Positions 17,747 through 25,724 of a DNA stretch of 64,000 nt are shown in pieces. The stretch's first letter is position 1. Every line of letters starts with the position of its first letter. Both the position numbers and the translations under genes were made by a program. The notes beneath the pieces were generated by a model, which had not been told where the DNA came from, searched no databases, and saw only the letters and a program-made list of their open reading frames with translations. This stretch comes from Chersky-840 sp963764205 (GTDB lineage: Bacteria; Actinomycetota; Acidimicrobiia; Acidimicrobiales; UBA8190), in the NCBI GenBank assembly GCA_963764205.1, contig CAVXRN010000004.1:124001-188000 (forward strand). Direction: 5' to 3'.

Positions 17747-18777
17747 CCGAAGAAGGCCGGGTCCTCCCGGGCGGGGTGTTCATGGGCCCGGGCCCGGCGC
17801 GCCGGTTGGCCGGAGCCGCGAACTCCATGCGGTGGCTGGCGCGCTACCGCCGCGTGCGTGTGCTCCGACGCAAGGCCCGCACCGCGTTCGTCTTCGCCGG
17901 CGGTGGTGCGCGCGGATCAGCCCAGATCGGGATGCTCCAGGCCCTCACCGCCCGGGGCATCACCGCGGACGCGGTGTACGGCGCGTCGGTGGGAGCGATC
18001 AACGCCGCCGGCTACTGCGGCCAGCCCACCGCCGCCGGGGTCGACCGGTTGGCCGAACGATGGCGGGCCATCACACGCGAGGACGTGTTCCCCCAGGGCC
18101 GCTTCCCGACGCCGTGGCGATTCTTCCAACAGCGTGAGGCGGTCCATCCCGCCGACGGCATCCGCAAGGTCATCGAGTCCGGGCTCCTCTTCGAGCGGCT
18201 CGAGGACAGCCCGATCCCGCTCGAGGTGGTAGCGACGTCGCTCACCGACGGGCGCATGCAATGGTTTTCCGAGGGACCGGCGGTCGAGCGCATCCAGGCG
18301 TCCGCGGCGCTACCGGCCCTCTTACCCCCTGTCACCATCGACGGCGAGGCGTTCATCGACGGTGGTGTCGTGGACAACGTGCCCATCGGCCGGGCCATGG
18401 CCCAGGGGGCGGAGCGCATCTTCGTGTTGTTGTGCGGCCCACTGCGCTACGCGCCGCCCCGCTACCGACGCCCCGTCGAGGGCGTGCTCACGGCGTTCTT
18501 CATCGCCATCAACGCCCGTTTCGCCCGCGAGCTCGAACGCCTGCCCGAGGGGATCGAGGTGGTCGTGTTCACCGTGGACACCGAACCCGTGTCCCGCTAC
18601 GACGACTTCTCGGCCACCGACGCGCTCATCTCCGCCGGCCGCGCCAACGCCAACGTCATCCTGGACTTCTGGGAGAAAGGCGGCATCGGCGACACGCTCG
18701 CCCCGCCCACCGCCGCGGGCGAGCCCACCGCGGGGGACCTCACCGAACTCACCCGCCCCGAAGGAGAAGCCGTCTAG
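17743..18777 (+). CDS. Patatin-like phospholipase
   Basis: A 344-residue patatin/RssA-type lipid acyl hydrolase. The oxyanion-hole loop is FAGGGARGSAQIGML, the nucleophile Ser is in YGASVGAINAAGY, and the catalytic Asp is in FIDGGVVDNVPIG, giving the Ser-Asp dyad of the family. No signal peptide is present; basic residues at 25-48 could bind membrane lipid head groups. It probably cleaves phospholipids or lysophospholipids at the inner membrane face. It is third in a tightly coupled run after a leader ORF and a one-helix membrane protein. Confidence 0.88.
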   Translation: MTEEGRVLPGGVFMGPGPARRLAGAANSMRWLARYRRVRVLRRKARTAFVFAGGGARGSAQIGMLQALTARGITADAVYGASVGAINAAGYCGQPTAAGVDRLAERWRAITREDVFPQGRFPTPWRFFQQREAVHPADGIRKVIESGLLFERLEDSPIPLEVVATSLTDGRMQWFSEGPAVERIQASAALPALLPPVTIDGEAFIDGGVVDNVPIGRAMAQGAERIFVLLCGPLRYAPPRYRRPVEGVLTAFFIAINARFARELERLPEGIEVVVFTVDTEPVSRYDDFSATDALISAGRANANVILDFWEKGGIGDTLAPPTAAGEPTAGDLTELTRPEGEAV

Positions 18778-18810
18778 GAGCGGGCTCGGGCCTCCACCGC
18801 CCGCCCTCGC

Positions 18811-19011
18811 TCAGCGAGGAGGTTCGTCGTCGGACCGGGGCGGGGCCACGTGCCAACCGGCGGACGACACCTTCCGGGGCTCGTAGAACACACAGCCGTC
18901 GGGGCAGGCGAAGGGCAGGGCCTGGTTGGCCCCCACCCGACAGCGCTCGAGCTTGTCGCCGCGCGCCGTCGTCTGCATGACGTAATGCCGACAATCGCTG
19001 TTCACGGCCAT
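18811..19011 (-). CDS. Small conserved-looking cysteine protein, unknown
   Basis: A 66-residue protein I do not recognise as a named family. Cys residues occur at 7, 24, 36 and 40 (SDCRHYV, LERCRVGAN and FACPDGCVFYEPRK), a spacing that could bind zinc or an iron-sulfur cluster. The C-terminus is Pro/Asp/Glu-rich. It is on the opposite strand to patatin and the NUDIX gene, in a 304-base gap that would otherwise be empty, and its composition supports real coding. The function is unknown. Confidence 0.6.
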   Translation of the reverse strand: MAVNSDCRHYVMQTTARGDKLERCRVGANQALPFACPDGCVFYEPRKVSSAGWHVAPPRSDDEPPR

Positions 19012-19068
19012 AGTCCATTGTGGCGCACGGCGTGCGACAACGGGGCACGCCCCTCAGGGGGCCTGGAC

Positions 19069-19074
19069 TAGCGT
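19069..19074 (+). promoter_or_regulatory. Leaderless -10 element of the NUDIX gene
   Basis: TAGCGT lies seven bases before the GTG at 19082, and no Shine-Dalgarno site is visible in between. Confidence 0.5.
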
Positions 19075-19081
19075 CAGGCAC

Positions 19082-19780
19082 GTGGACAGTCCCGTCTCCA
19101 CTCGTCAATTGCTCCGTTGGAGCGAGAGCCTGGCCGCCATCGCCCGCACCGGCCTCGGGTTCACCGAGAGCCTCTACGAACGAGAGCGATTCGAAGAGGT
19201 CCTGCGCGTGGCCGCCGACATCGGCGTGGCGGCGGACGAGGGGGCCAGTGGCGTCGAGGACGCCGAGGGGCTCGTCCAGGAATGGCTCAGTGCGGTGGGC
19301 GAAGGCGTCCCGGGCTACGTGACCCCCAAGGTGGCGGTGGGTGCCGCGGTGGGCAACGACAAGGGAGAGCTCCTGCTGGTCAAGCGGGCCGACTCGGGCG
19401 TGTGGCTGTACCCCACGGGATGGGCCGACGTCGGCTACTCCGCGGCAGAGGTGGTTGTGAAGGAAGTGCTCGAGGAGACCGGCATCGAAGCCGAACCGTT
19501 GCGACTGATCGCCGTGCTCGACGGACTGCGCCTCGGGTTCACGCGCGTGCCGCTGTACTCCCTGGTCTTTCACTGCAAGGCGATGGGCGGGACCCTGCGG
19601 GCGCATCCCCTCGAGTGCGCGGACGTGGGGTGGTTCTCCCTCGACGAGCTGCCTCAGCCCCTGGCGGGAGCCGAGCGATGGAGTCAGCACGTCTTCGCGG
19701 CGTTGCGGGGAGAGCACCTCGACGTGCTCTTCGACCGACCGCGCCGACCCATGTGGCGCGGAGAGGCGCCCACGGGCTGA
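19082..19780 (+). CDS. NUDIX hydrolase with helical N-terminal domain
   Basis: A 232-residue protein. Residues 1-75 are helical (LLRWSESLAAIARTGLGFTE) as in NUDIX proteins with an added N-terminal domain that binds ADP-ribose-type or lipid diphosphate substrates. The NUDIX box is GWADVGYSAAEVVVKEVLEE and then TGIEAE. The metal-binding EETG is intact, but the first box Glu is Tyr and the Arg before it is Lys. Those two residues normally pair in a salt bridge, so the substitution looks compensated rather than inactivating. The substrate is unknown; nucleoside diphosphate derivatives are typical. Confidence 0.85.
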   Translation: MDSPVSTRQLLRWSESLAAIARTGLGFTESLYERERFEEVLRVAADIGVAADEGASGVEDAEGLVQEWLSAVGEGVPGYVTPKVAVGAAVGNDKGELLLVKRADSGVWLYPTGWADVGYSAAEVVVKEVLEETGIEAEPLRLIAVLDGLRLGFTRVPLYSLVFHCKAMGGTLRAHPLECADVGWFSLDELPQPLAGAERWSQHVFAALRGEHLDVLFDRPRRPMWRGEAPTG

Positions 19781-19790
19781 GAGGCGCCGC

Positions 19791-20582
19791 TCAGCCGTCG
19801 TCGATGTCGGGCTCTCCCCGTCCCTCGGTGTCGAACCGGAAGCCGACACCGCGCACGGTCACGAGGTACTGCGGTCGGGCGGGGTGTCGTTCGAGCTTGA
19901 CGCGCAACCGCCGGACATGGGTGTCGAGCGTGCGGGTATCGGCCAGGTCCCGGCCCGACCACAGCCGGTCGATGAGCTCGTCACGGGTGCGCACCTGCCC
20001 CGGCGGCGACAGCAACAGGGCGAGCAGGTCGAATTCGCGCCGCGACAGGTGCACCGGCCGGCCGTCGGTCGTCACCACGCGTCGGGCGAAGTCGACCCGC
20101 ACGGGGCCGGCCTGCACCACGTCGCCTCGCGACGACGCGGCGGGAACGGCGGTCGCGGCCATGGTGGGCAGCGGGGCCACGCGCCGCAACACGGCCTGGA
20201 TGCGGGCCACGAGCTCGCGCAGGCGATAGGGCTTGGTGACGTAGTCGGCTGCGCCCAACTCGAGGCCGAGCACGACGTCGATCTCGGTGTTCAACGCGCT
20301 CACCATGATCACCGGCACGGGGGCGATGTCTCGCATGCGACGGCACACCTCGGTGCCCACCATCCCCGGCAGCAGGACGTCCAGCAGGACCAGATCGGGG
20401 GGGTGGTCGGCAAAACGGCGCAGCCCGTCGGTGCCGTCGGCGGCCAGCTCGATGTCGTAGCCCTCCATCGACAAACCCGCGTGCAGCGCCTCGCGGTAGG
20501 ACTCGTCGTCCTCGACGACCAGGATGCGGACGCGCCCGCCGACGTCGCGACCCTGGGCCGGCGTCGTGGGGAGCTCGCTCAC
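19791..20582 (-). CDS. OmpR/PhoB-type response regulator of the phosphate operon
   Basis: A 263-residue two-component regulator. The receiver has acidic pocket VVEDDE, phosphorylation site LVLLDVLLPG (Asp about residue 67), a Ser switch (IMVSALN) and Lys in YVTKPYRLRELVARI. After a 30-residue Ala/Pro linker comes a winged-helix DNA-binding domain ending LDTHVRRLRVKLE and VRGVGFRF. The GTG overlaps the pstA stop (GTGA), placing it last in the pst operon. It is the natural candidate to bind the Pho box upstream of pstB. No histidine kinase or phoU is in the window, so its sensor is encoded elsewhere. Confidence 0.9.
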   Translation of the reverse strand: MSELPTTPAQGRDVGGRVRILVVEDDESYREALHAGLSMEGYDIELAADGTDGLRRFADHPPDLVLLDVLLPGMVGTEVCRRMRDIAPVPVIMVSALNTEIDVVLGLELGAADYVTKPYRLRELVARIQAVLRRVAPLPTMAATAVPAASSRGDVVQAGPVRVDFARRVVTTDGRPVHLSRREFDLLALLLSPPGQVRTRDELIDRLWSGRDLADTRTLDTHVRRLRVKLERHPARPQYLVTVRGVGFRFDTEGRGEPDIDDG

Positions 20583-21496
20583 TTGCCGGCCTTGCCCACC
20601 CGTTGGGTGCGGTCGGGCGAGTTGCGCTGCGTCATCATCACGATGATCCGGGCCACCACGATGAGCAGGAGGACCAACAGCATGAGGAGGAGCGCGGCGG
20701 TGTAGGCCCGTTGGTGGAGAAAGTTGCTGGGTTGGTTGTAGTCGGTGAAGACGTTGTAGGTCAGGAACCCCGCCGGGGAGTTGTGGAGGGTGAACGTGGG
20801 CGACCTCTCGTTGTACCCGACGGTCAGGAGCAACGGCGCGGTCTCTCCCAACGAGATGGCCGCGGCGATGATGAGGCCCGTCGCGATGCCCGGCAGCGCG
20901 GGGCGCATCACGAGCCGGCGCAGCAGGTAGCCGCTCCGCATCCCGAGCGCCTCGCCGCCCTCGCGATACGACGTGGGCACGTTGCGCAGCGCCACTTCGG
21001 TCGTCTTCATCACGTAGGGAACCACCAGGACCGCCACCACGATGATCCCGGCGTAGATGGAGTAGCCCCAGTGCAGCGCATCCACCAGAGCCACGAGACC
21101 CACGTAGCCCAGCACGATCGACGGGACCCCCGCCAGCACCTCCGACCCGCCCCGCAGGATGTGGCCACGGCCCTCCCGGGAGTACTCGGCTAGGTAGACC
21201 CCGCCGGCGATGCCGATGCCGCCGGCCAGAATGAGCACACCGAACACGATGACGAAGGTTCCTTCGATCGAGTTGAGCAGCCCGCCGACGTTGCCGGTCG
21301 GGTACGTGGTGAGCAGGCTCCAGTGAAAGTGCGGCAGCGCCCGCGCCAGGACACCTCCCACGATCCACACCACCGGGATCACGACCAGGGCCAGCGCCAC
21401 CGCGCACAGCACCCACGTGAGGCGGTTGCGCCAACGACGGCGCCCCAGCCCGCGCACGGGGCGGCCGGGATGGACCGTCGACGTGATCGTCGACAT
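20579..21496 (-). CDS. pstA: Phosphate ABC transporter permease PstA
   Basis: A 305-residue inner-membrane permease of the high-affinity phosphate importer PstSCAB. About six membrane spans are visible, the first at about 28-50 (LCAVALALVVIPVVWIVGGV). The cytoplasmic EAA loop that contacts PstB is EGGEALGMRSGYLLRRLVM. The C-terminal helix LLLMLLVLLLIVVARIIV ends the membrane part. The start lies one base after the pstC stop and the stop overlaps the response-regulator GTG, so all are cotranscribed. Confidence 0.93.
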   Translation of the reverse strand: MSTITSTVHPGRPVRGLGRRRWRNRLTWVLCAVALALVVIPVVWIVGGVLARALPHFHWSLLTTYPTGNVGGLLNSIEGTFVIVFGVLILAGGIGIAGGVYLAEYSREGRGHILRGGSEVLAGVPSIVLGYVGLVALVDALHWGYSIYAGIIVVAVLVVPYVMKTTEVALRNVPTSYREGGEALGMRSGYLLRRLVMRPALPGIATGLIIAAAISLGETAPLLLTVGYNERSPTFTLHNSPAGFLTYNVFTDYNQPSNFLHQRAYTAALLLMLLVLLLIVVARIIVMMTQRNSPDRTQRVGKAGK

Positions 21497-21497
21497 C

Positions 21498-22751
21498 TCA
21501 GATCCCCCGACCCACCGGGAGGGCGGTGGTCGAGGTCCGTCGCACCAGCATCCGCGCTCCGACGTTGGCGAGCAACGTGATGAGGAGGATCACGAGGCCC
21601 AACTCCGCCAGAGAGCTGAGGGCGAGACCACTGGCGTCGGTCTGGGCGCCGTCGAGCTCGTTCACGATGGCCGCGGCGATGGTGTTGAAGGAGCCGTAGA
21701 ACGAGTGGACCTCGGCGCCGGTGAGCGAACCGCACACCATGAGCACCGCGATCGTCTCCCCCAGGGCACGCCCCAGACCGAGCACACAGGCGCCGATCAC
21801 CCCGGAGCGAACCCACGGGACCGTGACGGCGCCGAGTGCCTCGGAATCGGTCATGCCGAGCGCGAGCGCACCTTCCACCGTGGCCCGCGGCACCTGGCGC
21901 AGCAGATCCCGGGTGGTGGCGGCGATGATCGGCAGGATCATGATGGCGAGCACGACGCCCGCGGTGAACAGCCCCTCGCCGTTGCCGGTGGGGCTCCGGA
22001 AGAAGCGCAGGACGGGCACGTCGGGCATGTGGTCGGCCCACAAGGGGGCCACGTGGTGCGCCAGGAACGGGCCCAGCGTGAAGATTCCCCACAGCCCGAA
22101 CACCACGCTCGGGATGCCGGCCAGCACTTCCAGGCAGAATCCGATACTGCTCGACAGACGGGGTGGGAGCTTCTCCACCACGATCAGCGCCGTGCCGATG
22201 GCCACCGGCACAGCCAGGATCAGCGCGATGGCCGAGGACGCGAGCGTCCCCACGATGAACGGCAGCGCACCGTAGGTCGCCTCGGGGGGATGGCGCACCC
22301 CGTTGGTCGTCACGATGGGCGCGTAGAGATTCCCCAAGCTCCACTCGCTATGGGTGAAGAACCCGACTCCGTTGAAACGGACAGCGGGCCACGCCTTCCA
22401 CGCCAACACGCCCAAGATGAGCCCCAGGGCGACGAGGGGGAGGAGCGTGACGAGCCGGAGCCCGTGGGGGAGCAGCCGCTCGGCTCGCCACCACGCCGTG
22501 GCCCGACGGCGAGGGTGGGCCCCTCCGCCCCCACCCCCCGCGTTCCCGCCGCCGTCGTCACCGCCGCCCGCCTGGTTCCCCCCGCCGCCGCGCCGGGCGC
22601 CGGGGCGCGTCGTCACCGCCGGTTCGGACGTCGTGTCGGGTGCGGCCGAGGACCTGGTCAGAAGGGAGAGGAGAGGCCCCTCATCGGAGCCTCTCCTCTC
22701 GTCCTCGGTGTCCTCGTCGTCCGCCGCGACGTTGCGCCACGGCCCGGACAT
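21498..22751 (-). CDS. pstC: Phosphate ABC transporter permease PstC with N-terminal extension
   Basis: Permease partner of PstA. The family part begins near residue 88 (AERLLPHGLRLVTLLPLVAL) and includes the EAA-type loop EGALALGMTDSEALGAVTV. The nominal ATG at 22751 gives 417 residues with about 85 acidic, then Gly-rich residues (GGGGNQAGGGDDGGGNAGGG) not usual in PstC. A perfect hairpin lies inside that stretch. The true start may be later, for example a GTG within the Gly-rich region; no convincing ribosome site marks any of them. It lies 30 bases after the pstS stop. Confidence 0.9.
   Translation of the reverse strand: MSGPWRNVAADDEDTEDERRGSDEGPLLSLLTRSSAAPDTTSEPAVTTRPGARRGGGGNQAGGGDDGGGNAGGGGGGAHPRRRATAWWRAERLLPHGLRLVTLLPLVALGLILGVLAWKAWPAVRFNGVGFFTHSEWSLGNLYAPIVTTNGVRHPPEATYGALPFIVGTLASSAIALILAVPVAIGTALIVVEKLPPRLSSSIGFCLEVLAGIPSVVFGLWGIFTLGPFLAHHVAPLWADHMPDVPVLRFFRSPTGNGEGLFTAGVVLAIMILPIIAATTRDLLRQVPRATVEGALALGMTDSEALGAVTVPWVRSGVIGACVLGLGRALGETIAVLMVCGSLTGAEVHSFYGSFNTIAAAIVNELDGAQTDASGLALSSLAELGLVILLITLLANVGARMLVRRTSTTALPVGRGI
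22666..22700 (-). promoter_or_regulatory. Hairpin between pstS and the pstC core
   Basis: GAGAGGAGAGGC and GCCTCTCCTCTC form a perfect 12-base-pair stem with an 11-base loop. No T-run follows on the minus strand. In the transcript it sits after pstS, where it could protect the pstS message or attenuate pstC expression, a common need because the binding protein is made in excess. Confidence 0.4.
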
Positions 22752-22781
22752 GGTGCTCGGCTCTCAGTACCGGCCCGGCCG

Positions 22782-23982
22782 CTAGCTGGCGACCTTGGCG
22801 ATGAGCTTGGTGGAGATCGCCACCACCGCGCTCGGCAGCGCCACGAAATTGACCGGGGTGAGGTACGTCGAGGCGTTGCCCCCCGTGGGGTCGATGGCCC
22901 ACGCCAGGACCGCCTTCGTCGCCTGCGCCGCCAGTGCGGTGGGCTGCTTGGTGGGGACGATGGCGTATTCGTAGTTGATGATGGGATAGCCCCCCGAAGC
23001 AGGGCCGTAGATCATCGAGATGGCCCCACTCGCCGGAGTCGAAGCGGTGAAGCTCGACGCGGCGGCAGTGATCGCACTCTGTGTGGGTAGCTCGTAGTTG
23101 CCCGACTTGTTCTTGAGCGATGCGTAGCCCAGTCCGGCCGCGGTGGCCTGACCCAGGTAGCTCACCCCGATGTAGGCGATGCACCCGGGGTTGGCCTTGC
23201 ACGCTTGGACCATGCCCCCGTTGCCCATGGCCGCCACTGCGCCGGGCACGTTGGGCCACGCCACGGTGGTGCCGGGCGGGATCGTCCAACCCGACGGGTC
23301 CGATGCCGTGAGGAACGAGCTGAACAAGAAGGTGTCACCCGAGCTGTCCGAGCGGTGGACGGTGACGATGGGGATGTCGGGCAGTGTCACACCGGGGTTC
23401 AGTGCCGTGATCTTCGAGTCGTTCCACTTGGTGATCGTGCCCTGGTAGATCGCGGCCAGTACCGGCCCGTCGAGCTTGATGTGGGCGGTGACCCCCGGGA
23501 CGTTGTAGTTCACCTGTTGCCCCGAGATGGCGAGGGGAATGTTCTCGAGCGTCGGGTACTGCTGGGTCTGGGCCGGTGACAGGTAGGCGTCGGATGCTCC
23601 GATGTTGACCGTCCCCGCCGCGGCCGCCGAGATGCCGGTGCCCGAGCCGGTCGACGCCGTAGTGATCGACACGCTCGGCCACAGCTTCTGGATCTGCGCC
23701 GTCCAGAGGTTGAACAACGGGTAGAGCAGGCTCGACCCCGTCTCCTGGAGCGCCACGGAGCTGGTGGGCCAGTCCTGGAGGCTCTGGAGCGAGGCGGCGG
23801 CCGAGGTCGTGGCCGTGGTGGTTTGAGTGGTCGGTGGTCGGGGTGGTCGACGGCGACGAGCTGCACGCCGCCAACGTGACCGCGGACGCGAGCACGACCG
23901 ACAACGTCGCGACTGCGCCGAGGCGGCCGGTGCGACGTGGAGCCGACCCGGGGGTCGAGGCAGGCGAGGGACGCGTGGGCAT
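22782..23982 (-). CDS. pstS: Phosphate-binding lipoprotein PstS, frame-broken in linker
   Basis: Periplasm-side phosphate receptor of the Pst importer. The ATG at 23982 is preceded by AAAGGAGC. The signal peptide (LGAVATLSVVLASAVTLAAC) ends in a lipobox with lipidated Cys, followed by a Ser/Thr linker. Near 23835, inside the Thr-rich linker, the frame moves by one base; beyond it the mature protein is intact to the stop, with ETGSSLLYPLFNLW, ASTGSGTGIS and NIGASDAYLS, all PstS phosphate-pocket motifs. The total is 400 codons plus one base, so a single extra base explains the break. It is second in the operon after pstB. Confidence 0.88.
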
Positions 23983-24079
23983 GAGGGATGAAGCTCCTTT
24001 CGATTGGAACTGCGCGGTGACTGGGGGAAACTGTGGTGCCGGCGGCGCACCGGCCCGGCGGCTCGCGGTCAGCCGGCGG

Positions 24080-24928
24080 TCATCCGATTCTCCCGCTGAC
24101 GTAGCTGACCGTCTCCGGCTCGTCGGGGTCATCGAAGATCTTCTGGGTCGCACCGGACTCGACCAGGATCCCGTTGTAGAGAAACGCCGTGGTGTGCGCG
24201 ACACGACGGGCCTGGGCCAGGTTGTGGGTGACGATCACGATGGTCAGCTTCTCGGCCAACCGCCGCAGCAACTCCTCCACCATCTCGGTGGTCACGGGGT
24301 CGAGCGACGACGTCGGTTCGTCGAGGAGCAACACGTCGGGCTCCACCGCGAGGGCGCGCGCCAGACAGAGCAGCTGCTGCTGACCTCCGGACAAGCGGAA
24401 GGGCGAATCACCGATACGGTCGGCCACCGGTGCCCACAGGCCGACCTCTCGCAGATAGCGCTCGGCGATCTCGGCGTGCTCGCTGCGCGGCGCCATGCGA
24501 TGCGCCCGCACGCCGGCCACGACGTTGTCGCGGATCGACATGGGGAAGGGATTGGGTCGCTGGAACACCATGCCCACCCGTCGCCGCAACACGAGGAGGT
24601 CGGTGTCGCGACCCGAGATCTCGACCCCGTCGAGCTCGATGGTCCCCGTGCGCCAGTACCCCCGGACGTTGTCGTTCATGCGGTTCAGCGAGCGCAGGAA
24701 CGTCGACTTCCCACAGCCGGTGGGCCCGATCAGGGCCGTGATGCTGCGGCGGGTGAATTCCAGGTTGATGCCGGTCAAGACCTTCTTGGCCCCGAAGCCC
24801 ACGCCCACGTCCCGAGCCGCCATGAGCGGGGCGTCGAGCAGTCCGACGCTGTCTCGGATCGGCGCCGGCTCGGACGACGTCTGGAGCGGTGCGGGCTCCC
24901 CACCGAATGCATCTGGTGTCGATGTCAT
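24080..24928 (-). CDS. pstB: Phosphate ABC transporter ATPase PstB
   Basis: The 282-residue ATPase that powers phosphate import. Walker A is GPTGCGKST, the signature is RLSGGQQQ, Walker B is DVLLLDEPTSSLD and the switch His is in VIVTHN. A 40-residue N-terminal extension precedes the family core. I chose the ATG at 24928 over a TTG one codon earlier because TACCGT lies eight bases upstream. Unusually it comes first in the operon, ahead of pstS, pstC and pstA, directly behind the Pho box. Confidence 0.93.
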   Translation of the reverse strand: MTSTPDAFGGEPAPLQTSSEPAPIRDSVGLLDAPLMAARDVGVGFGAKKVLTGINLEFTRRSITALIGPTGCGKSTFLRSLNRMNDNVRGYWRTGTIELDGVEISGRDTDLLVLRRRVGMVFQRPNPFPMSIRDNVVAGVRAHRMAPRSEHAEIAERYLREVGLWAPVADRIGDSPFRLSGGQQQLLCLARALAVEPDVLLLDEPTSSLDPVTTEMVEELLRRLAEKLTIVIVTHNLAQARRVAHTTAFLYNGILVESGATQKIFDDPDEPETVSYVSGRIG

Positions 24929-24936
24929 CAATGCTG

Positions 24937-25002
24937 ACGGTACCGATGGAAGGTGAACAATCCGCGAACAGAAGACGAATGAATGGTGATCGTTACGTGA
25001 AC
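24937..25002 (-). promoter_or_regulatory. Pho box (five direct repeats) and -10 of the pst operon
   Basis: Reading the minus strand from 25002, five units recur every 11 bases: GTTCACG, GATCACC, ATTCGTC, GTTCGCG and GTTCACC, each separated by four bases (24952-25002). This is the direct-repeat form of actinobacterial PhoP boxes. TACCGT at 24937-24942 is the -10, nine bases past the last repeat, so the box covers the -35 region as expected for activation. It overlaps the 3' end of the upstream gene. Confidence 0.75.
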
Positions 25003-25472
25003 TCCGGGGGCTCCAGGTGGCGTCGGCGGTGGGCCATGGCCTTGGCCGCCCCCCACGCGATCGCCACCTCGCCCAGCTCGGGGTCGAGCGCAGCGAGCGA
25101 CGCCGGCGTGAGCCCGTAGGGGTCGTCGGGAAAACGCTCCGAGACGAAGGGGTCCCGAGGCACCGGTGGCACGCCGGCTTCCTGGAGCACCGCCGTCGGG
25201 TAGGCCACGGCCTCGCGCACCACCGCCAGCGGCGTCGTCCGCTGGGCGTCGACGTCGGCCGCCACGAGCACCTTCAGCGCGGCGGCCACGTGACGCTGGG
25301 CCTCGAGGCCGGCCTCTTGCGCCCGGCCCATGACCCGGCCGCGTCCGGGGTCGGCCGGGGGAAGCACTCCCTCCACGCACCGCAGCACCCACGCCGGGAC
25401 GGCCGCGCCGACCCGGGCGGCCAGCTCCTCGCCCAGATCAGCCAGCACCGTGTCGGGATCAGGCGCGACCAC
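24993..25472 (-). CDS. Unknown protein, third gene of the larE group
   Basis: A 159-residue soluble protein I do not recognise. It is Ala/Pro-rich and mostly helical. Near residues 70-120 it has VVREAVAYPTAVLQEAGVPP and RDPFVSERFPDDPYGLTPAS. No catalytic motif, Cys cluster or membrane segment is visible. The start lies 12 bases after the NIL-domain gene stop, so it is probably cotranscribed with larE. Its last bases overlap the Pho box of the next operon. Confidence 0.6.
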   Translation of the reverse strand: MVAPDPDTVLADLGEELAARVGAAVPAWVLRCVEGVLPPADPGRGRVMGRAQEAGLEAQRHVAAALKVLVAADVDAQRTTPLAVVREAVAYPTAVLQEAGVPPVPRDPFVSERFPDDPYGLTPASLAALDPELGEVAIAWGAAKAMAHRRRHLEPPEFT

Positions 25473-25484
25473 CGGGGCCGCCGG

Positions 25485-25724
25485 TCAGCTCTCCACCAGG
25501 TCACCCAGGAGGTCGACGCGCACGCCTTCGTCGCGCAGCCAGGCCAGGGCGGCTTCGACCTTGGAGGGCTCGCCCTCGAGCTCGCACACGAGCCATCCCT
25601 CGTGCTCGTCGACGTTGGCCCGCCGGATGTTGGGCTCGACACCGTGGTCGCGCGCCAACTGGGCGATGAAGGGGCGCCGCACCAACTCGTCGGGGAACGT
25701 GAGCTTGACCCGTACGTCGATCAC
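25485..25724 (-). CDS. NIL-domain protein
   Basis: A 79-residue stand-alone NIL (ferredoxin-like, ACT-related) domain. It has VRVKLTFPDELVRRPFIAQL, then GVEPNIRRANVDEHEGWLVC, then ELEGEPSKVEAALAWL, the beta-alpha-beta pattern and NI-x-x-A motif of the family. NIL domains are known at the end of methionine-transport ATPases and beside ferredoxins in sulfur-related proteins. Its GTG overlaps the larE stop as GTGA. I infer a role in sulfur handling with LarE; ligand unknown. Confidence 0.8.
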   Translation of the reverse strand: MIDVRVKLTFPDELVRRPFIAQLARDHGVEPNIRRANVDEHEGWLVCELEGEPSKVEAALAWLRDEGVRVDLLGDLVES

